In this document: positions 7,273-16,439 of the stretch, piece after piece
Layout of the letters: every line of letters begins with the position of its first letter
Numbering within the stretch: the stretch's first letter is position 1
Source of the DNA: Catonella sp963545085
GTDB taxonomy: Bacteria; Bacillota; Clostridia; Lachnospirales; Lachnospiraceae
DNA length: 64,000 nt
Direction of reading: 5' to 3'
NCBI GenBank assembly: GCA_963545085.1
Contig: CAUUHV010000010.1
Coordinates: forward strand, 1 to 64,000
The notes under the pieces: generated by a model
Database searches by the model: none
What the model saw: only the letters and a program-made list of their open reading frames with translations
Told to the model about the DNA's origin: nothing
Position numbers and translations under genes: made by a program

Positions 7273-8471
7273 TGTTTAATTCTCTCCCCTTCAAAAACCT
7301 GATGAGAAGACCTGCTCGTACCTTTGCTCTTGTACTGCTGACAGGGCTTCTGTGCTTTTTGACTACGGGCGGCTCGTTAGCCATATCGGGGCTTAAAAGC
7401 GGGCTTAATTCCCTGAGAACGAGGTTGGGAGCGGATATAATGGTTGTCCCTTATGAGGCTTCGACAAAATCCGATCTTGAAAGCATAGTTTTACAGGGTA
7501 ATCCGGGATATTTTTATATGGATAAAAAGGTCTATGACAGGCTTTCGGAGATTGAGGGAGTCGATAAAATATCTGATCAGTTTTTTTTAGCCTCGGCAAA
7601 AGCCGCCTGTTGCTCTGTGAGAGTACAGTTAATAGGCTTTAATCCCGATACGGATTTTACAATACAGCCATGGGTTAAGGATTCATATAAAGAAGGTCTT
7701 AAATATATGGAAGTGCTTGTGGGAAGCGATATAAACGCTTTTGCGGGCAATGAGATAAAATTTTACGGGCAGATTTGTCATGTCGCGGGTAAGCTTAAAA
7801 AGACCGGAACTCATCTTGATACGGCGGTATATATGAATGCCGAAACCATAAAGACGCTTATAAAATCGGCTAAAGACACGAATATGATAGACCTTGGAAA
7901 TGTGAACCCGGATGAGATTACATCATGCGTGCTTATAAATGTGAAATCCGGCTACAGCACCGAAGAGGTGCTTAATGATATAAACCTTCATGTACGTAAG
8001 GTTAAGGCGGTTCAGAGCAAAAACATGATTTCGGAAGTTTCTGATGAGCTTTTAGGCACATCGGATGTGATAGGACTTTTAATTGCGGCTGTTTGGATAC
8101 TTGCACTTGCGGTGCTCTCACTTGCTTTTATGATGATAATGAACGAGAGAAAGAAAGAATTTGCCGTGCTTAGGGTTGCGGGAGCTTCAAGAAGTCTGTT
8201 AGCTTCTTTAATACTTAAAGAGGCATTTATAGTGAGCCTTGTCGGAAGTGTTTCCGGAGCTTTATTGGCGCTTTTATCTGCAACGCTTTTAGTCGGAGTT
8301 ATGGCGAACATGTTTAATCTGCCGTTTCTTTTGCCTGAACTTACAGGGTGCTTAATAACGGCTTCAGTTTCGGTGTTTGTTTCGGTACTTGCGGGCTCTT
8401 TATCTTCTGCCTTAAGCGCAGTAAAGGCGGCTAAGATTGATACCGCCCTTATTTTAAGGGATGGAGGTTGA
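7272..8471 (+). CDS. FtsX/MacB-type ABC transporter permease
   Basis: The start at ATG 7272 overlaps the stop of the DUF4418 gene, and longer versions of this frame would lie inside that gene. The protein has 399 residues: one N-terminal membrane helix, a large extracytoplasmic domain (about residues 40-265) and three C-terminal helices with the FtsX motif NERKKEFAVLRVAGASRSLL. MacB/FtsX permeases do not form a classic import channel. They transmit ATP-driven movement to the outside face. The partner ATPase is the next gene, coupled through a 2-base gap. Its position ahead of FTR1 suggests a role in iron handling. Confidence 0.85.
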   Translation: MFNSLPFKNLMRRPARTFALVLLTGLLCFLTTGGSLAISGLKSGLNSLRTRLGADIMVVPYEASTKSDLESIVLQGNPGYFYMDKKVYDRLSEIEGVDKISDQFFLASAKAACCSVRVQLIGFNPDTDFTIQPWVKDSYKEGLKYMEVLVGSDINAFAGNEIKFYGQICHVAGKLKKTGTHLDTAVYMNAETIKTLIKSAKDTNMIDLGNVNPDEITSCVLINVKSGYSTEEVLNDINLHVRKVKAVQSKNMISEVSDELLGTSDVIGLLIAAVWILALAVLSLAFMMIMNERKKEFAVLRVAGASRSLLASLILKEAFIVSLVGSVSGALLALLSATLLVGVMANMFNLPFLLPELTGCLITASVSVFVSVLAGSLSSALSAVKAAKIDTALILRDGG

Positions 8472-8472
8472 G

Positions 8473-9162
8473 ATGGTATTAAAAGCTGAAAAGGTAAGCA
8501 AGTGGTTTTTAAGAAACAGGAACGGCTCAAACAGATTTTTTGCTTTAAATGAAACGGATTTTACTCTTAAAGAAGGAGAGATAACAGTCATAGCGGGACA
8601 TTCGGGAAGTGGAAAAAGTACATTTTTAAATATACTTTCAGGGCTTCTTACACCGAGCTCCGGCAGAGTGCTTGCGGATAATAAAGATATTTACGGAATG
8701 ACCGATAAAGAATTATCCGCTTTCAGAAATGAAAATTATGGTCTTATTCCTCAGGGACAGACCCCCGTATACTCACTTTCGGTTGTTGAAAATGTATTAC
8801 TTCCGTACAGTATTTACTCGGGTTACGGGAAATTACCTGCGGATGTTACAGAAAGAGCGGACGGGCTTCTTAAAAAATTAGGTATAATAGAGTTAAAAGA
8901 TGTAATGCCGTCGGAGCTTTCCGGCGGAGAGCTTAGAAGAATGGCGATTTCGAGAGCTTTGATGAAAAATCCGCGGATAATAATGGCGGACGAGCCTACC
9001 GGAGATCTTGATGATAAAAACACTGAGATAATCCTTAATGTGTTTAAAGATTTGGCGAAAGAGGGTAAAAGCGTTTTAATTATTACCCATGATAAAGAGG
9101 TTTTTCCGTATTCGGATACGTTATACTCCATGAAAAACGGAGATCTGAGTAAAATTAAATAA
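8473..9162 (+). CDS. LolD/MacB-type ABC transporter ATPase
   Basis: The start is ATG 8473, 5 bases after a GGAGG site; an in-frame ATG at 8461 lies before that site. The 229-residue protein has Walker A GHSGSGKST, Q-loop PQGQTP, signature LSGGELRRM, Walker B IIMADEPTGDLD and H-loop ITHD. It powers the FtsX-like permease encoded just upstream. Together they are the first of two ABC modules in this cluster. Confidence 0.9.
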   Translation: MVLKAEKVSKWFLRNRNGSNRFFALNETDFTLKEGEITVIAGHSGSGKSTFLNILSGLLTPSSGRVLADNKDIYGMTDKELSAFRNENYGLIPQGQTPVYSLSVVENVLLPYSIYSGYGKLPADVTERADGLLKKLGIIELKDVMPSELSGGELRRMAISRALMKNPRIIMADEPTGDLDDKNTEIILNVFKDLAKEGKSVLIITHDKEVFPYSDTLYSMKNGDLSKIK

Positions 9163-9194
9163 AGCTATATTTATAAAAGGAGATGAACAAAAAT

Positions 9195-10700
9195 ATGTTC
9201 AGAACAAAAAAAAGTGTATTGTATATCAAGCTTCTTACCTTTATAATGGCATTTGCCATGATGTTGAATATAGTTAACATCGTTAAGGCGGAGGAAGGGT
9301 ATTACGCTACATGGAAGGAATATAAGGAAAAATCCGGACAGCCTACAAAGACATGGAACAATGTGGCGGACGCTATGGATAAGGTGTTTGCGAAGGCGAA
9401 AGAGCTGTATGCCGCGGGTGACGCGAAAGGCGCTTATGAATCGGTAAACCACGGATACTACGGCTATTATGAAACCACAGGCTTTGAGCGTAATACTATG
9501 GGTTATATTTCAGGCTCAAGAAAGACTGCGGTGGAGCTTCAGTTTTCAGCCTGTAAAGCCATTACCAAAGACGGCGGAAGTTTGGAAAGCTTTAATACCG
9601 AAGTTGATAAATTGGGAGCCATGATAAGAGAGGACGCTCATGTTCTTGACGGAACTACCGACCAAAATAAGGGAAGCGGCTCGACAAATTCTTCGGAAAG
9701 CTCGGAGAGCGGAGCAGGGCGTTCGGCGGCGACAGCCACTTTTATAGCCTGCTTTTCCATAATACTCAGAGAAGGTTTTGAGGCTATTCTTATAGTAGGA
9801 GCAATAATAGCTTATCTTGTAAAATCTTCGGGTGATGATGAAGAACGCAAGAAAAGACTTGTACGTCCCGTCTATATCGGCTCCGTATTGGGTGTAGTCT
9901 TAAGTTTTGCGCTTGCATGGGTTTTAGACATGATAAAGCTTGCGAATACGGCTTCTCAGGAGGTAATTGAGGGTATTACGGCTCTTACGGCGGTATTTGT
10001 GCTTTACTATGTAAGCAACTGGATGCTTTCAAAGTCCGAAACCGAAACATGGACAAATTATATAAAGAGCAAGGCTGAAAAGGGCTCTAAGTCGGGAAGT
10101 ACCATAGCGCTTGCAATAACAGCGTTTTTGGCGGTGTTCAGAGAAGGCGCGGAGGTTGTGCTGTTCTTTCAGCCTATGCTTGCGGGGGATAATATCCATT
10201 CCGTATGGATAGGATTCGGAATAGGTTGTATATGCCTTATAGCCGTATATTACGCTATTCATGTTTTAAGCATAAAAATCCCTATAAGGCCGTTTTTTAC
10301 CGCAACGAGCATACTTATGTTTATTATGTCGATTTCTTTTCTCGGCGCGGGCATAAAGGAGCTTATTGAGGGAGATGTTGTAGGTATGACTTCTCCGGAA
10401 TGGCTTTCATTTATACCATCAAATGAGTTTTTCGATGTACTCGGTGTCTATCCTATTTTGCAGACTTTGATACCTCAGCTCATTCTCCTTGCGATTTCAA
10501 TTTTCATTTTTGCAAGGCAGAGCAAGAAGAACCGTACAGTAAGAGAGGAAATGGAAAAGAAAAAGGCGGAGGAAGACGCAGTTAAGGCGGCTGAAGCTAA
10601 AAAGAAGGAAAGAGAAGAGTTGACTCTTCTTGTAAGAGAAATCGTAAAGGAAGTGTTGGCGGAAGGAAATAATCCCAAGCCCGTTTCAGACGGTAAGTAA
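9195..10700 (+). CDS. FTR1-family iron permease with N-terminal extracytoplasmic domain
   Basis: The preferred start is ATG 9195; the in-frame ATG at 9183 directly abuts the AGGAG site. The product has about 501 residues: a signal-like helix (residues 8-30), an extracytoplasmic helical domain (about 35-160) and a seven-helix FTR1 membrane domain. Both iron-binding REXXE motifs are present, REGFEAILIVGAI (about 195) and FREGAEVVLFF (about 318). The C-terminal tail is charged and coiled. FTR1 proteins move iron across the membrane, usually after a redox step. In bacteria they work with P19-type proteins, and the next gene encodes one. Confidence 0.93.
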   Translation: MFRTKKSVLYIKLLTFIMAFAMMLNIVNIVKAEEGYYATWKEYKEKSGQPTKTWNNVADAMDKVFAKAKELYAAGDAKGAYESVNHGYYGYYETTGFERNTMGYISGSRKTAVELQFSACKAITKDGGSLESFNTEVDKLGAMIREDAHVLDGTTDQNKGSGSTNSSESSESGAGRSAATATFIACFSIILREGFEAILIVGAIIAYLVKSSGDDEERKKRLVRPVYIGSVLGVVLSFALAWVLDMIKLANTASQEVIEGITALTAVFVLYYVSNWMLSKSETETWTNYIKSKAEKGSKSGSTIALAITAFLAVFREGAEVVLFFQPMLAGDNIHSVWIGFGIGCICLIAVYYAIHVLSIKIPIRPFFTATSILMFIMSISFLGAGIKELIEGDVVGMTSPEWLSFIPSNEFFDVLGVYPILQTLIPQLILLAISIFIFARQSKKNRTVREEMEKKKAEEDAVKAAEAKKKEREELTLLVREIVKEVLAEGNNPKPVSDGK

Positions 10701-10776
10701 AGCCGTACGGTATATATAAGGTTGGTCTTCGGAAAAATCCGAAATCACATAAATTTATTTTTCATAGGAGGAGAAC

Positions 10777-11472
10777 ATGAAAAAGAGAACATTATCACTT
10801 ATTTTAATGGCATCATTAGTTGTTGCCGCTATGACAGGATGCGGAAATAAGGCAGGAAACAGCAATTCCGCGCCTGCAGGCACTACTTCAAGCAAGTCCG
10901 CTTCGAATATGCAGGCAAGCTCCGCTGCAAGCACTGCTTCAAGCAGTACTTCATCAACAGATGAAGTAAAGGCTGCCGCAGCTCCTGATGAGCAGGCGGG
11001 ATTTACCGAGATTCCTATTTTTGAGAATCAGAAGGTAGATTTCCTTAACGTATCGGCTGTATATTTCCAGCCTGTACCTATGGCTCCGGGTCAGGAAGAT
11101 ATAAAAGACTTCAATCTTCACCTTGAGTGCGATATATCCGCTCTTGAGAATGACCTTGGATACGGTGTAGGTGACTGGGTACCTTACCTTACAATCGACT
11201 ATAAGGTAATCGGCTCCGACAAGAAGGTTGCCGCTGAGGGAACTTTCATGGAGATGAGCGCTTCCGACGGACCTCACTACGGAGTTAACCTTAAGCTTGA
11301 CAAGGCTGATACCTACTCTCTTGAGTTTACTATCCACAGCCCTGCCGAAAGAGGATATCTTATCCATAGCGACAGTGAGACCGGTCCTGGAGGACTTCTT
11401 GAGAATCACTTCAAAGACGGAAACCTCAAGGTTACCTATGAAGGTTGGGATTATACACCACAGAGCTGGTAA
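10777..11472 (+). CDS. P19/Tp34-type iron-binding lipoprotein
   Basis: The protein has 231 residues with a lipobox ending AAMTGCGNK (lipidated Cys about residue 22), a Ser/Ala/Thr-rich linker to about residue 60, and a single Ig-like domain of the P19/Tp34 high-affinity iron family. Conserved-looking ligand positions include a Met in PVPMAPGQED and His residues in FNLHLECD, GPHYGVN and YLIHSDSE. It would present ferrous iron to FTR1 at the outer face of the membrane. Preferred codons (GGA, CTT, GCT, TCC) are used more than in its neighbours, suggesting high expression. An AGGAGG site lies 7 bases before ATG. Confidence 0.88.
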   Translation: MKKRTLSLILMASLVVAAMTGCGNKAGNSNSAPAGTTSSKSASNMQASSAASTASSSTSSTDEVKAAAAPDEQAGFTEIPIFENQKVDFLNVSAVYFQPVPMAPGQEDIKDFNLHLECDISALENDLGYGVGDWVPYLTIDYKVIGSDKKVAAEGTFMEMSASDGPHYGVNLKLDKADTYSLEFTIHSPAERGYLIHSDSETGPGGLLENHFKDGNLKVTYEGWDYTPQSW

Positions 11473-11505
11473 TTTTATAGGTTAAAACCTGATAACTTTT
11501 ACAAT

Positions 11506-11545
11506 GCTGCATCGGTTTGAAAAAGCTGATGCAGCTGTTGTGTTG
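11506..11545 (+). terminator. Internal hairpin after the P19-type gene (partial terminator)
   Basis: GCTGCATC (11506-11513) pairs with GATGCAGC (11528-11535) and is followed by a GT-rich, T-rich run. It probably trims transcripts so the lipoprotein message is more abundant than the distal genes. Confidence 0.55.
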
Positions 11546-11586
11546 TTTTGCTATGCTTAAAGTTTTTAACGAAAGAGGATTAAAAA

Positions 11587-12834
11587 GTGCTTAAATACTT
11601 GGTTCAGGTTACAGGACAGCTTTTAGCCCTGATGCTTATGACAGGGTTTATATTCTCGTATATAAAGCTTATATGCGGTGATAAAGGGAAAAAATTTCAA
11701 TATACGGCGGTAACGGCAGGTACCTTAAGCGCGCTTGCAATGACATTCTTAAAGACTACAACCGCTAAAATAGATACGGGAAAATGGAATCTCAGGATTT
11801 ATGCTGTTTCAATAATCGTATTTATTTTATTTTTAATTTTTTCCGCTTTGAGAAAAAAGCTTAAAAGGGCGGGAGAGATACTTTCCGCGGCAATGCTTAC
11901 CGCACATTCCGCTATGCTTCTTTTATATTTTCTTACGCCGTTTTTTGAAAATCCGCATAATATGCTGCTTTCGGAACAGACGATATTTTCAACAGCTTTT
12001 TTGTATAAAGCAATAGGAATGCTTTTCGGTTTTTTACTGACATTTTTAATAGGGCTTGCGCTTTATAAAGGAGCTGTACGCCTTGAAAAAAATAAGGTTT
12101 TTACCCTGCTTGTTATAACGCTTTTGATAAACACTATGAGGCAAATTTCGGATTCTTTCAGTGTAATGTTGGCTAAGAGAATTATACCGTCAAACAGAGC
12201 CTTATTTCTGATAGCAAAGTACGCATCAAATTACAGCATAGTGTTTACTTATGCCGTTCTTGCCGTAAGCCTTATAATTCCTGCAGTTTTATGGCTTAGA
12301 AGCTTTAAGGTGAATGAGCCTTATGACAATCCGGCGGAGCATAGGAAAATAAAGGCTAAATGGAGAAATATCAGACGTTGGGGAGTTACAGGCTTTGTCT
12401 GCGCGATATTTTCCGTAGCTGTCCTTACCGTTATAAATGATTACGCGAACAGAGAAGTAGAGCTCTCTCCTATTGAAGAAGCGAAGATTGACGGAGAAAA
12501 TGTATATGTTTCATTTGACAAAGTGGATGACGGTCATCTGCATCGTTTCGGATATACAACGGAAAAGGGTGTGACTATCCGTTTTATAGTTATTAAAAAG
12601 CCTAACTCTTCCGCATACGGAATAGGACTTGACGCCTGTGAAATCTGCGGTGAAACCGGCTATTATGAAAAAGACGGGCAGGTGGTCTGCAACCTTTGCA
12701 GCGTGGTAATGAACATAAATACAATAGGATTTAAGGGCGGATGCAATCCTATTGTAATAGATTACAGCATTAAGGACGGAAATATAGTGGTGCCGATAGA
12801 GGGACTTATGAAGAATGAGTCGATATTTAAATAA
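11587..12834 (+). CDS. DUF2318 membrane protein with cysteine-rich C-terminal domain (Cj1660/FtrD-like)
   Basis: This 415-residue protein starts at GTG 11587 behind a GAGGA site. Residues 1-290 hold eight or nine membrane helices. The C-terminal extracytoplasmic DUF2318 domain has a cysteine pattern LDACEICGETGYY, VVCNLCSVVMN and FKGGCNPI (about residues 350-392), predicted to bind metal or an Fe-S centre. The family sits next to P19 and FTR1 in Campylobacter (Cj1660) and is thought to take part in electron transfer or iron delivery. Here it lies between P19 and two ABC permeases, the same order. Confidence 0.85.
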   Translation: MLKYLVQVTGQLLALMLMTGFIFSYIKLICGDKGKKFQYTAVTAGTLSALAMTFLKTTTAKIDTGKWNLRIYAVSIIVFILFLIFSALRKKLKRAGEILSAAMLTAHSAMLLLYFLTPFFENPHNMLLSEQTIFSTAFLYKAIGMLFGFLLTFLIGLALYKGAVRLEKNKVFTLLVITLLINTMRQISDSFSVMLAKRIIPSNRALFLIAKYASNYSIVFTYAVLAVSLIIPAVLWLRSFKVNEPYDNPAEHRKIKAKWRNIRRWGVTGFVCAIFSVAVLTVINDYANREVELSPIEEAKIDGENVYVSFDKVDDGHLHRFGYTTEKGVTIRFIVIKKPNSSAYGIGLDACEICGETGYYEKDGQVVCNLCSVVMNINTIGFKGGCNPIVIDYSIKDGNIVVPIEGLMKNESIFK

Positions 12835-12845
12835 GGAGGAGCGGG

Positions 12846-14135
12846 ATGTTTTTTAGAATGATTGTAAGAACTCTTGTCCGCCAGTGGAGGAAGATGACAC
12901 TTATCGCCTTTACCGTAGGACTTGGGGCTTCTCTTGCCACAGCTATGTTAAGCGTGGTTCTTGATGTCGGAGACAAGGTTAATCAGGAGCTTAAAACTTA
13001 CGGTGCGAATATTACGGTAGTGCCTAAACAGGAAGCCGTACTTAGCGATTTATACGATATAGATTCGAAAGAATCTTCCGGATCTTATTTAAAAGAGGAT
13101 GAGCTTGGAAAGATAAAGACAATTTTCTGGGCATTTAATATAGTGGACTATGCGCCCTTTGTAAAATCTGCGGCTTCTTTTGACGACAGCGAGTCCGTTA
13201 CGGTAGTCGGAAGTTGGTTTAACCATCACATGGATTTACCTACCGGAGAGCAGCTTGACGCAGGAATAAACAGTCTCAGGAGCTGGTGGGAGATAACCGA
13301 CGGAAAGTGGATAAACGAACAGGCGGATGGTGCCGAAGATACCTGTATGGTAGGCGCATTGCTTGCCGAGAAAAGAGGAATCAAAGCCGGAGATGAGCTT
13401 CATATAAAAGGGACGAAGGAAGACAAGACCTTTAAGGTGGAAGGTATTTTTTCTTCCGGAGGCGATGAGGACAACTATATATTCACTCAGTTAAATACGG
13501 CACAGGAGCTTGACAACCTCGACGGAAAAATTGACAGTATAGAGGTGAGCGCGCTTACAACGCCCGACAACGAGCTTGCAATGAAGGCGGCTAAAGATCC
13601 TGAATCCCTTACAATAAGTCAGTATGAAACATGGTACTGCACAGCCTATGTAAGCTCCATTTGCTTCCAGATACAGGAAGTAATAACGGATTCCGTAGCT
13701 TCTCCGGTAAGGCAGGTGGCAGATTCGGAAGGAGCCATCCTTGATAAAACAAAGCTTCTTATGGCTTTAATTGCTGTACTCAGTCTTGTGGGCTCGGCAC
13801 TCGGCATAAGTAATCTCGTTACGGCGAGCGTAATGGAGCGAAGCAGTGAAATCGGGCTTATGAAGGCAATCGGAGCGAACAATGAGGCGATAACGGGGCT
13901 TGTGCTTACTGAAATCCTTATAACCGCTATAATAGGCGGAGCCTTCGGCTTCCTTGCGGGAGTGGGGTTTTCACAGATTATAGGGCGGACGGTATTCGGT
14001 TCGGCTATAGTAATACGTCCTATGGTAATTCCTATTGTGGCTGTTTTGGTTGTACTTGTAACTTTGGCGGGAAGCATACCGGCTATTAAGATGCTTTTAG
14101 GCTTGGAACCTGAAGCCGTGCTGCACGGAAGATGA
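12846..14135 (+). CDS. FtsX/MacB-type ABC permease (Cj1661-like)
   Basis: This 429-residue permease has one N-terminal membrane helix, a long extracytoplasmic domain (about residues 45-295) and three C-terminal helices with the FtsX signature ERSSEIGLMKAIGANNEAI. An AAGGAGG site lies 6 bases before ATG. It pairs with the next permease and with the ATPase at 15288 as the second ABC module of the cluster. In the Campylobacter p19 locus the equivalent genes assist iron uptake with P19, by a mechanism that is not settled. Confidence 0.87.
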   Translation: MFFRMIVRTLVRQWRKMTLIAFTVGLGASLATAMLSVVLDVGDKVNQELKTYGANITVVPKQEAVLSDLYDIDSKESSGSYLKEDELGKIKTIFWAFNIVDYAPFVKSAASFDDSESVTVVGSWFNHHMDLPTGEQLDAGINSLRSWWEITDGKWINEQADGAEDTCMVGALLAEKRGIKAGDELHIKGTKEDKTFKVEGIFSSGGDEDNYIFTQLNTAQELDNLDGKIDSIEVSALTTPDNELAMKAAKDPESLTISQYETWYCTAYVSSICFQIQEVITDSVASPVRQVADSEGAILDKTKLLMALIAVLSLVGSALGISNLVTASVMERSSEIGLMKAIGANNEAITGLVLTEILITAIIGGAFGFLAGVGFSQIIGRTVFGSAIVIRPMVIPIVAVLVVLVTLAGSIPAIKMLLGLEPEAVLHGR

Positions 14136-14142
14136 GGAAGTT

Positions 14143-15285
14143 ATGAAAAATAGAAAAATGTTCTTTCGAATGATAACCGCATCCTTAATAAGAAGAAGAT
14201 CAAGAATGCTTATTGCGCTTCTTGCAATAGCAATAGGAGCGGCTATACTCTCGGGGCTTGTAACTATTTATTATGATGTGCCGAGACAAATGGGAGCGGA
14301 ATTTCGTAATTACGGCGCGAATATGATATTTACACCTGCAAATAAGGAGTTTTCCGAAGATGACTTAAAGGGCGGAATTTCTTTTATAGACACAAAGGAG
14401 CTTGTCGGCGCGACACCTTATCGCTATAAGCCCGTGCGCATACATGAGCAGCCTATAATGGCGGCAGGAACGGATATGGAAAGCGCGAAAAAAACAAGTC
14501 CGTACTGGCTTGTGGACGGAGAATGGCCCGCTGAAGAAAAAGAGATGATGATAGGCAAAAATGTTGCCGAAAAGCTTGGAATAGAAATAGGAGATACGGC
14601 GACGGTAAGCTTTACTCCGGAGGAAGCTAAGGACTCCGACAAGGACAACATGACGGACTTTAAAGTAACAGGAATTTTAAATACCGGAGGGAAAGAAGAG
14701 GATTATACTTATATGTCCTTAAAGGACTTAAATGAGCTTACAGGAGAGGAGAATAAGCTTGATCTTGCCGAGATAAGTATTTCCTCATCGGCTGAGAAGT
14801 TAAATAAGTATACGGAAGAAATCAATTCCGGGAATAAAACCCTTAAAGCAAGTCTTGTAAAAAGGGTTACAGCATCCGAAACTACGGTACTCTCAAAGCT
14901 TCAGGCGCTTATATTTTTAGTTACGGTTATCGTCCTCGCACTTACAATGATTTGTGTGGCAACCACAATGACTGCGGTGGTAACGGAAAGAAGGAGCGAA
15001 ATAGGCTTAAGAAAGGCGATTGGAGCTTCGGATAGAAGTATTATTTGGGAATTTATGGGAGAAGGAATCCTCCTTGGCGGTCTCGGCGGGCTTTTAGGCT
15101 CCTTTGTAGGCTTTATCTTTGCCCAGACGGTCAGCGTAAACGTATTCAGCAGCTCCATTTCGTTCAGACCTTTGCTTTTACCGATTACAATCATAGTTTC
15201 GATTGCTGTTACGGCTGCGGCTTGTATACTGCCTATAAGAAATACTACGAAAATCGATCCCGCTTTAGTGTTAAAAGGAGAATAA
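14143..15285 (+). CDS. FtsX/MacB-type ABC permease (Cj1662-like)
   Basis: The protein has 380 residues and the same plan as its upstream neighbour: first helix near residues 20-45, extracytoplasmic domain, three C-terminal helices and the motif TERRSEIGLRKAIGASDRSI. The start follows a GAGGAAG site and lies 7 bases past the previous stop. The two permeases share an opening of the extracytoplasmic domain (YGANI/YGANM, near residues 55-65), so they probably form a heterodimer descended from one duplicated gene. Confidence 0.87.
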   Translation: MKNRKMFFRMITASLIRRRSRMLIALLAIAIGAAILSGLVTIYYDVPRQMGAEFRNYGANMIFTPANKEFSEDDLKGGISFIDTKELVGATPYRYKPVRIHEQPIMAAGTDMESAKKTSPYWLVDGEWPAEEKEMMIGKNVAEKLGIEIGDTATVSFTPEEAKDSDKDNMTDFKVTGILNTGGKEEDYTYMSLKDLNELTGEENKLDLAEISISSSAEKLNKYTEEINSGNKTLKASLVKRVTASETTVLSKLQALIFLVTVIVLALTMICVATTMTAVVTERRSEIGLRKAIGASDRSIIWEFMGEGILLGGLGGLLGSFVGFIFAQTVSVNVFSSSISFRPLLLPITIIVSIAVTAAACILPIRNTTKIDPALVLKGE

Positions 15286-15287
15286 TA

Positions 15288-15980
15288 ATGAGTCTTTTGG
15301 AACTTAAAAATGTATATAAGATTTATGGTGATCTGCATGCTCTTGATGACGTCAATTTCAGTATAGAAAAGGGAGAGTGGGTGTCTATAATGGGACCTTC
15401 AGGCTCCGGAAAGAGTACGATGATGAATATTATCGGCTGTATGGACAAGCCTACCAAGGGTGAGGTTTTTCTTGACGGGGTTGACGTGGCGAAAGAAACG
15501 CCAAGAAATCTTACCGGTATCCGTAGGGATAAAATCGGACTTATTTTCCAACAGTTTCATCTTGTTAATTATTTAACGGCACTTGAAAATGTGATGCTTG
15601 CGCAGTATTATCACAGCATGACGGATGAAAAAGAAGCTATGGAAGCACTTCAAAGGGTAGGACTTGCCGACAGGGCAAAGCATCTGCCCAGCCAGCTTTC
15701 GGGAGGAGAGCAGCAGCGCGTATGTGTGGCGAGAGCGCTTATAAATCATCCGGAAATCATTTTGGCTGATGAGCCTACCGGAAATCTTGACGATGCGAAC
15801 GAAGAAATAGTAGTGGAGCTTTTCAGAAAGTTACATGAGGAGGGTACAACCCTTATAGTGGTTACACATGATCCTGAGGTTGCGGAGGTTGCCGAGAGAA
15901 TGGTAGTGCTTAGAAACGGAAAAATATCGAAACAGACGGTAAATAACAATTTTACCGGTCATATTAGATTTGAACAATAA
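15288..15980 (+). CDS. ABC transporter ATPase (Cj1663-like)
   Basis: The start is ATG 15288, 7 bases after AAAAGGAG and 2 bases past the preceding stop. The 230-residue protein has Walker A GPSGSGKST, Q-loop FQQFHLV, signature LSGGEQQRV, Walker B IILADEPTGNLD and H-loop VTHD. It is of the MacB/LolD class and drives the two upstream permeases. Confidence 0.92.
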   Translation: MSLLELKNVYKIYGDLHALDDVNFSIEKGEWVSIMGPSGSGKSTMMNIIGCMDKPTKGEVFLDGVDVAKETPRNLTGIRRDKIGLIFQQFHLVNYLTALENVMLAQYYHSMTDEKEAMEALQRVGLADRAKHLPSQLSGGEQQRVCVARALINHPEIILADEPTGNLDDANEEIVVELFRKLHEEGTTLIVVTHDPEVAEVAERMVVLRNGKISKQTVNNNFTGHIRFEQ

Positions 15981-15991
15981 GGAGGATGAAA

Positions 15992-16438
15992 ATGAAAAAG
16001 AGTCCGCTCAGAATATTTGTCCTGCTCCTTTTAGCGGGTGTAATTACAGCCTGCGGAGGGAGTGTAAACTACGCCGACGGAAGCTATGAGGGGAAAAGCT
16101 CCTTGTATGAAAATCCCGACGATCCGGAAGCGGGAAACGGCTACGGAGTAGTAAATATAGTTATTAAGGATAAGGCTATAACCGAATGTACCTTTAAAAG
16201 CTATGAGCCGGACGGTACGCTTAAGGGCGAGGATTACGGCAAGAAATCCGGAGGAGTTTCAAACAGAGATTTTTATAATAAGGCGCAAAAAGCGGTCGCT
16301 GCCTGTGATGAATACGCGAAACAGCTTATCTCAAGCGGAAATGTTGACGATATAGACGCTATTTCGGGAGCTACAATAAATCACGATCAATTTGTGGAGG
16401 CGGTAAAGGAAGCCTTAAAATCGGCGGAAGCGAAGTGA
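15992..16438 (+). CDS. FMN-binding-domain lipoprotein (likely covalently flavinylated)
   Basis: The start is ATG 15992, 6 bases after GGAGG; the ATG at 15986 abuts that site. The 148-residue protein has a lipobox (VITACGGS, Cys about residue 21) and an FMN-binding domain. Its C-terminal motif DAISGATINHDQF (about residues 125-137) matches the S-G-A-T site where the ApbE transferase attaches FMN to Thr in NqrC, RnfG and extracellular-electron-transfer lipoproteins. It would sit on the outer face of the membrane as a one-electron carrier. It lies between the iron ABC module and a cytochrome-b/fumarate-reductase-like set. No apbE gene is in the window. Confidence 0.88.
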   Translation: MKKSPLRIFVLLLLAGVITACGGSVNYADGSYEGKSSLYENPDDPEAGNGYGVVNIVIKDKAITECTFKSYEPDGTLKGEDYGKKSGGVSNRDFYNKAQKAVAACDEYAKQLISSGNVDDIDAISGATINHDQFVEAVKEALKSAEAK

Positions 16439-16439
16439 G

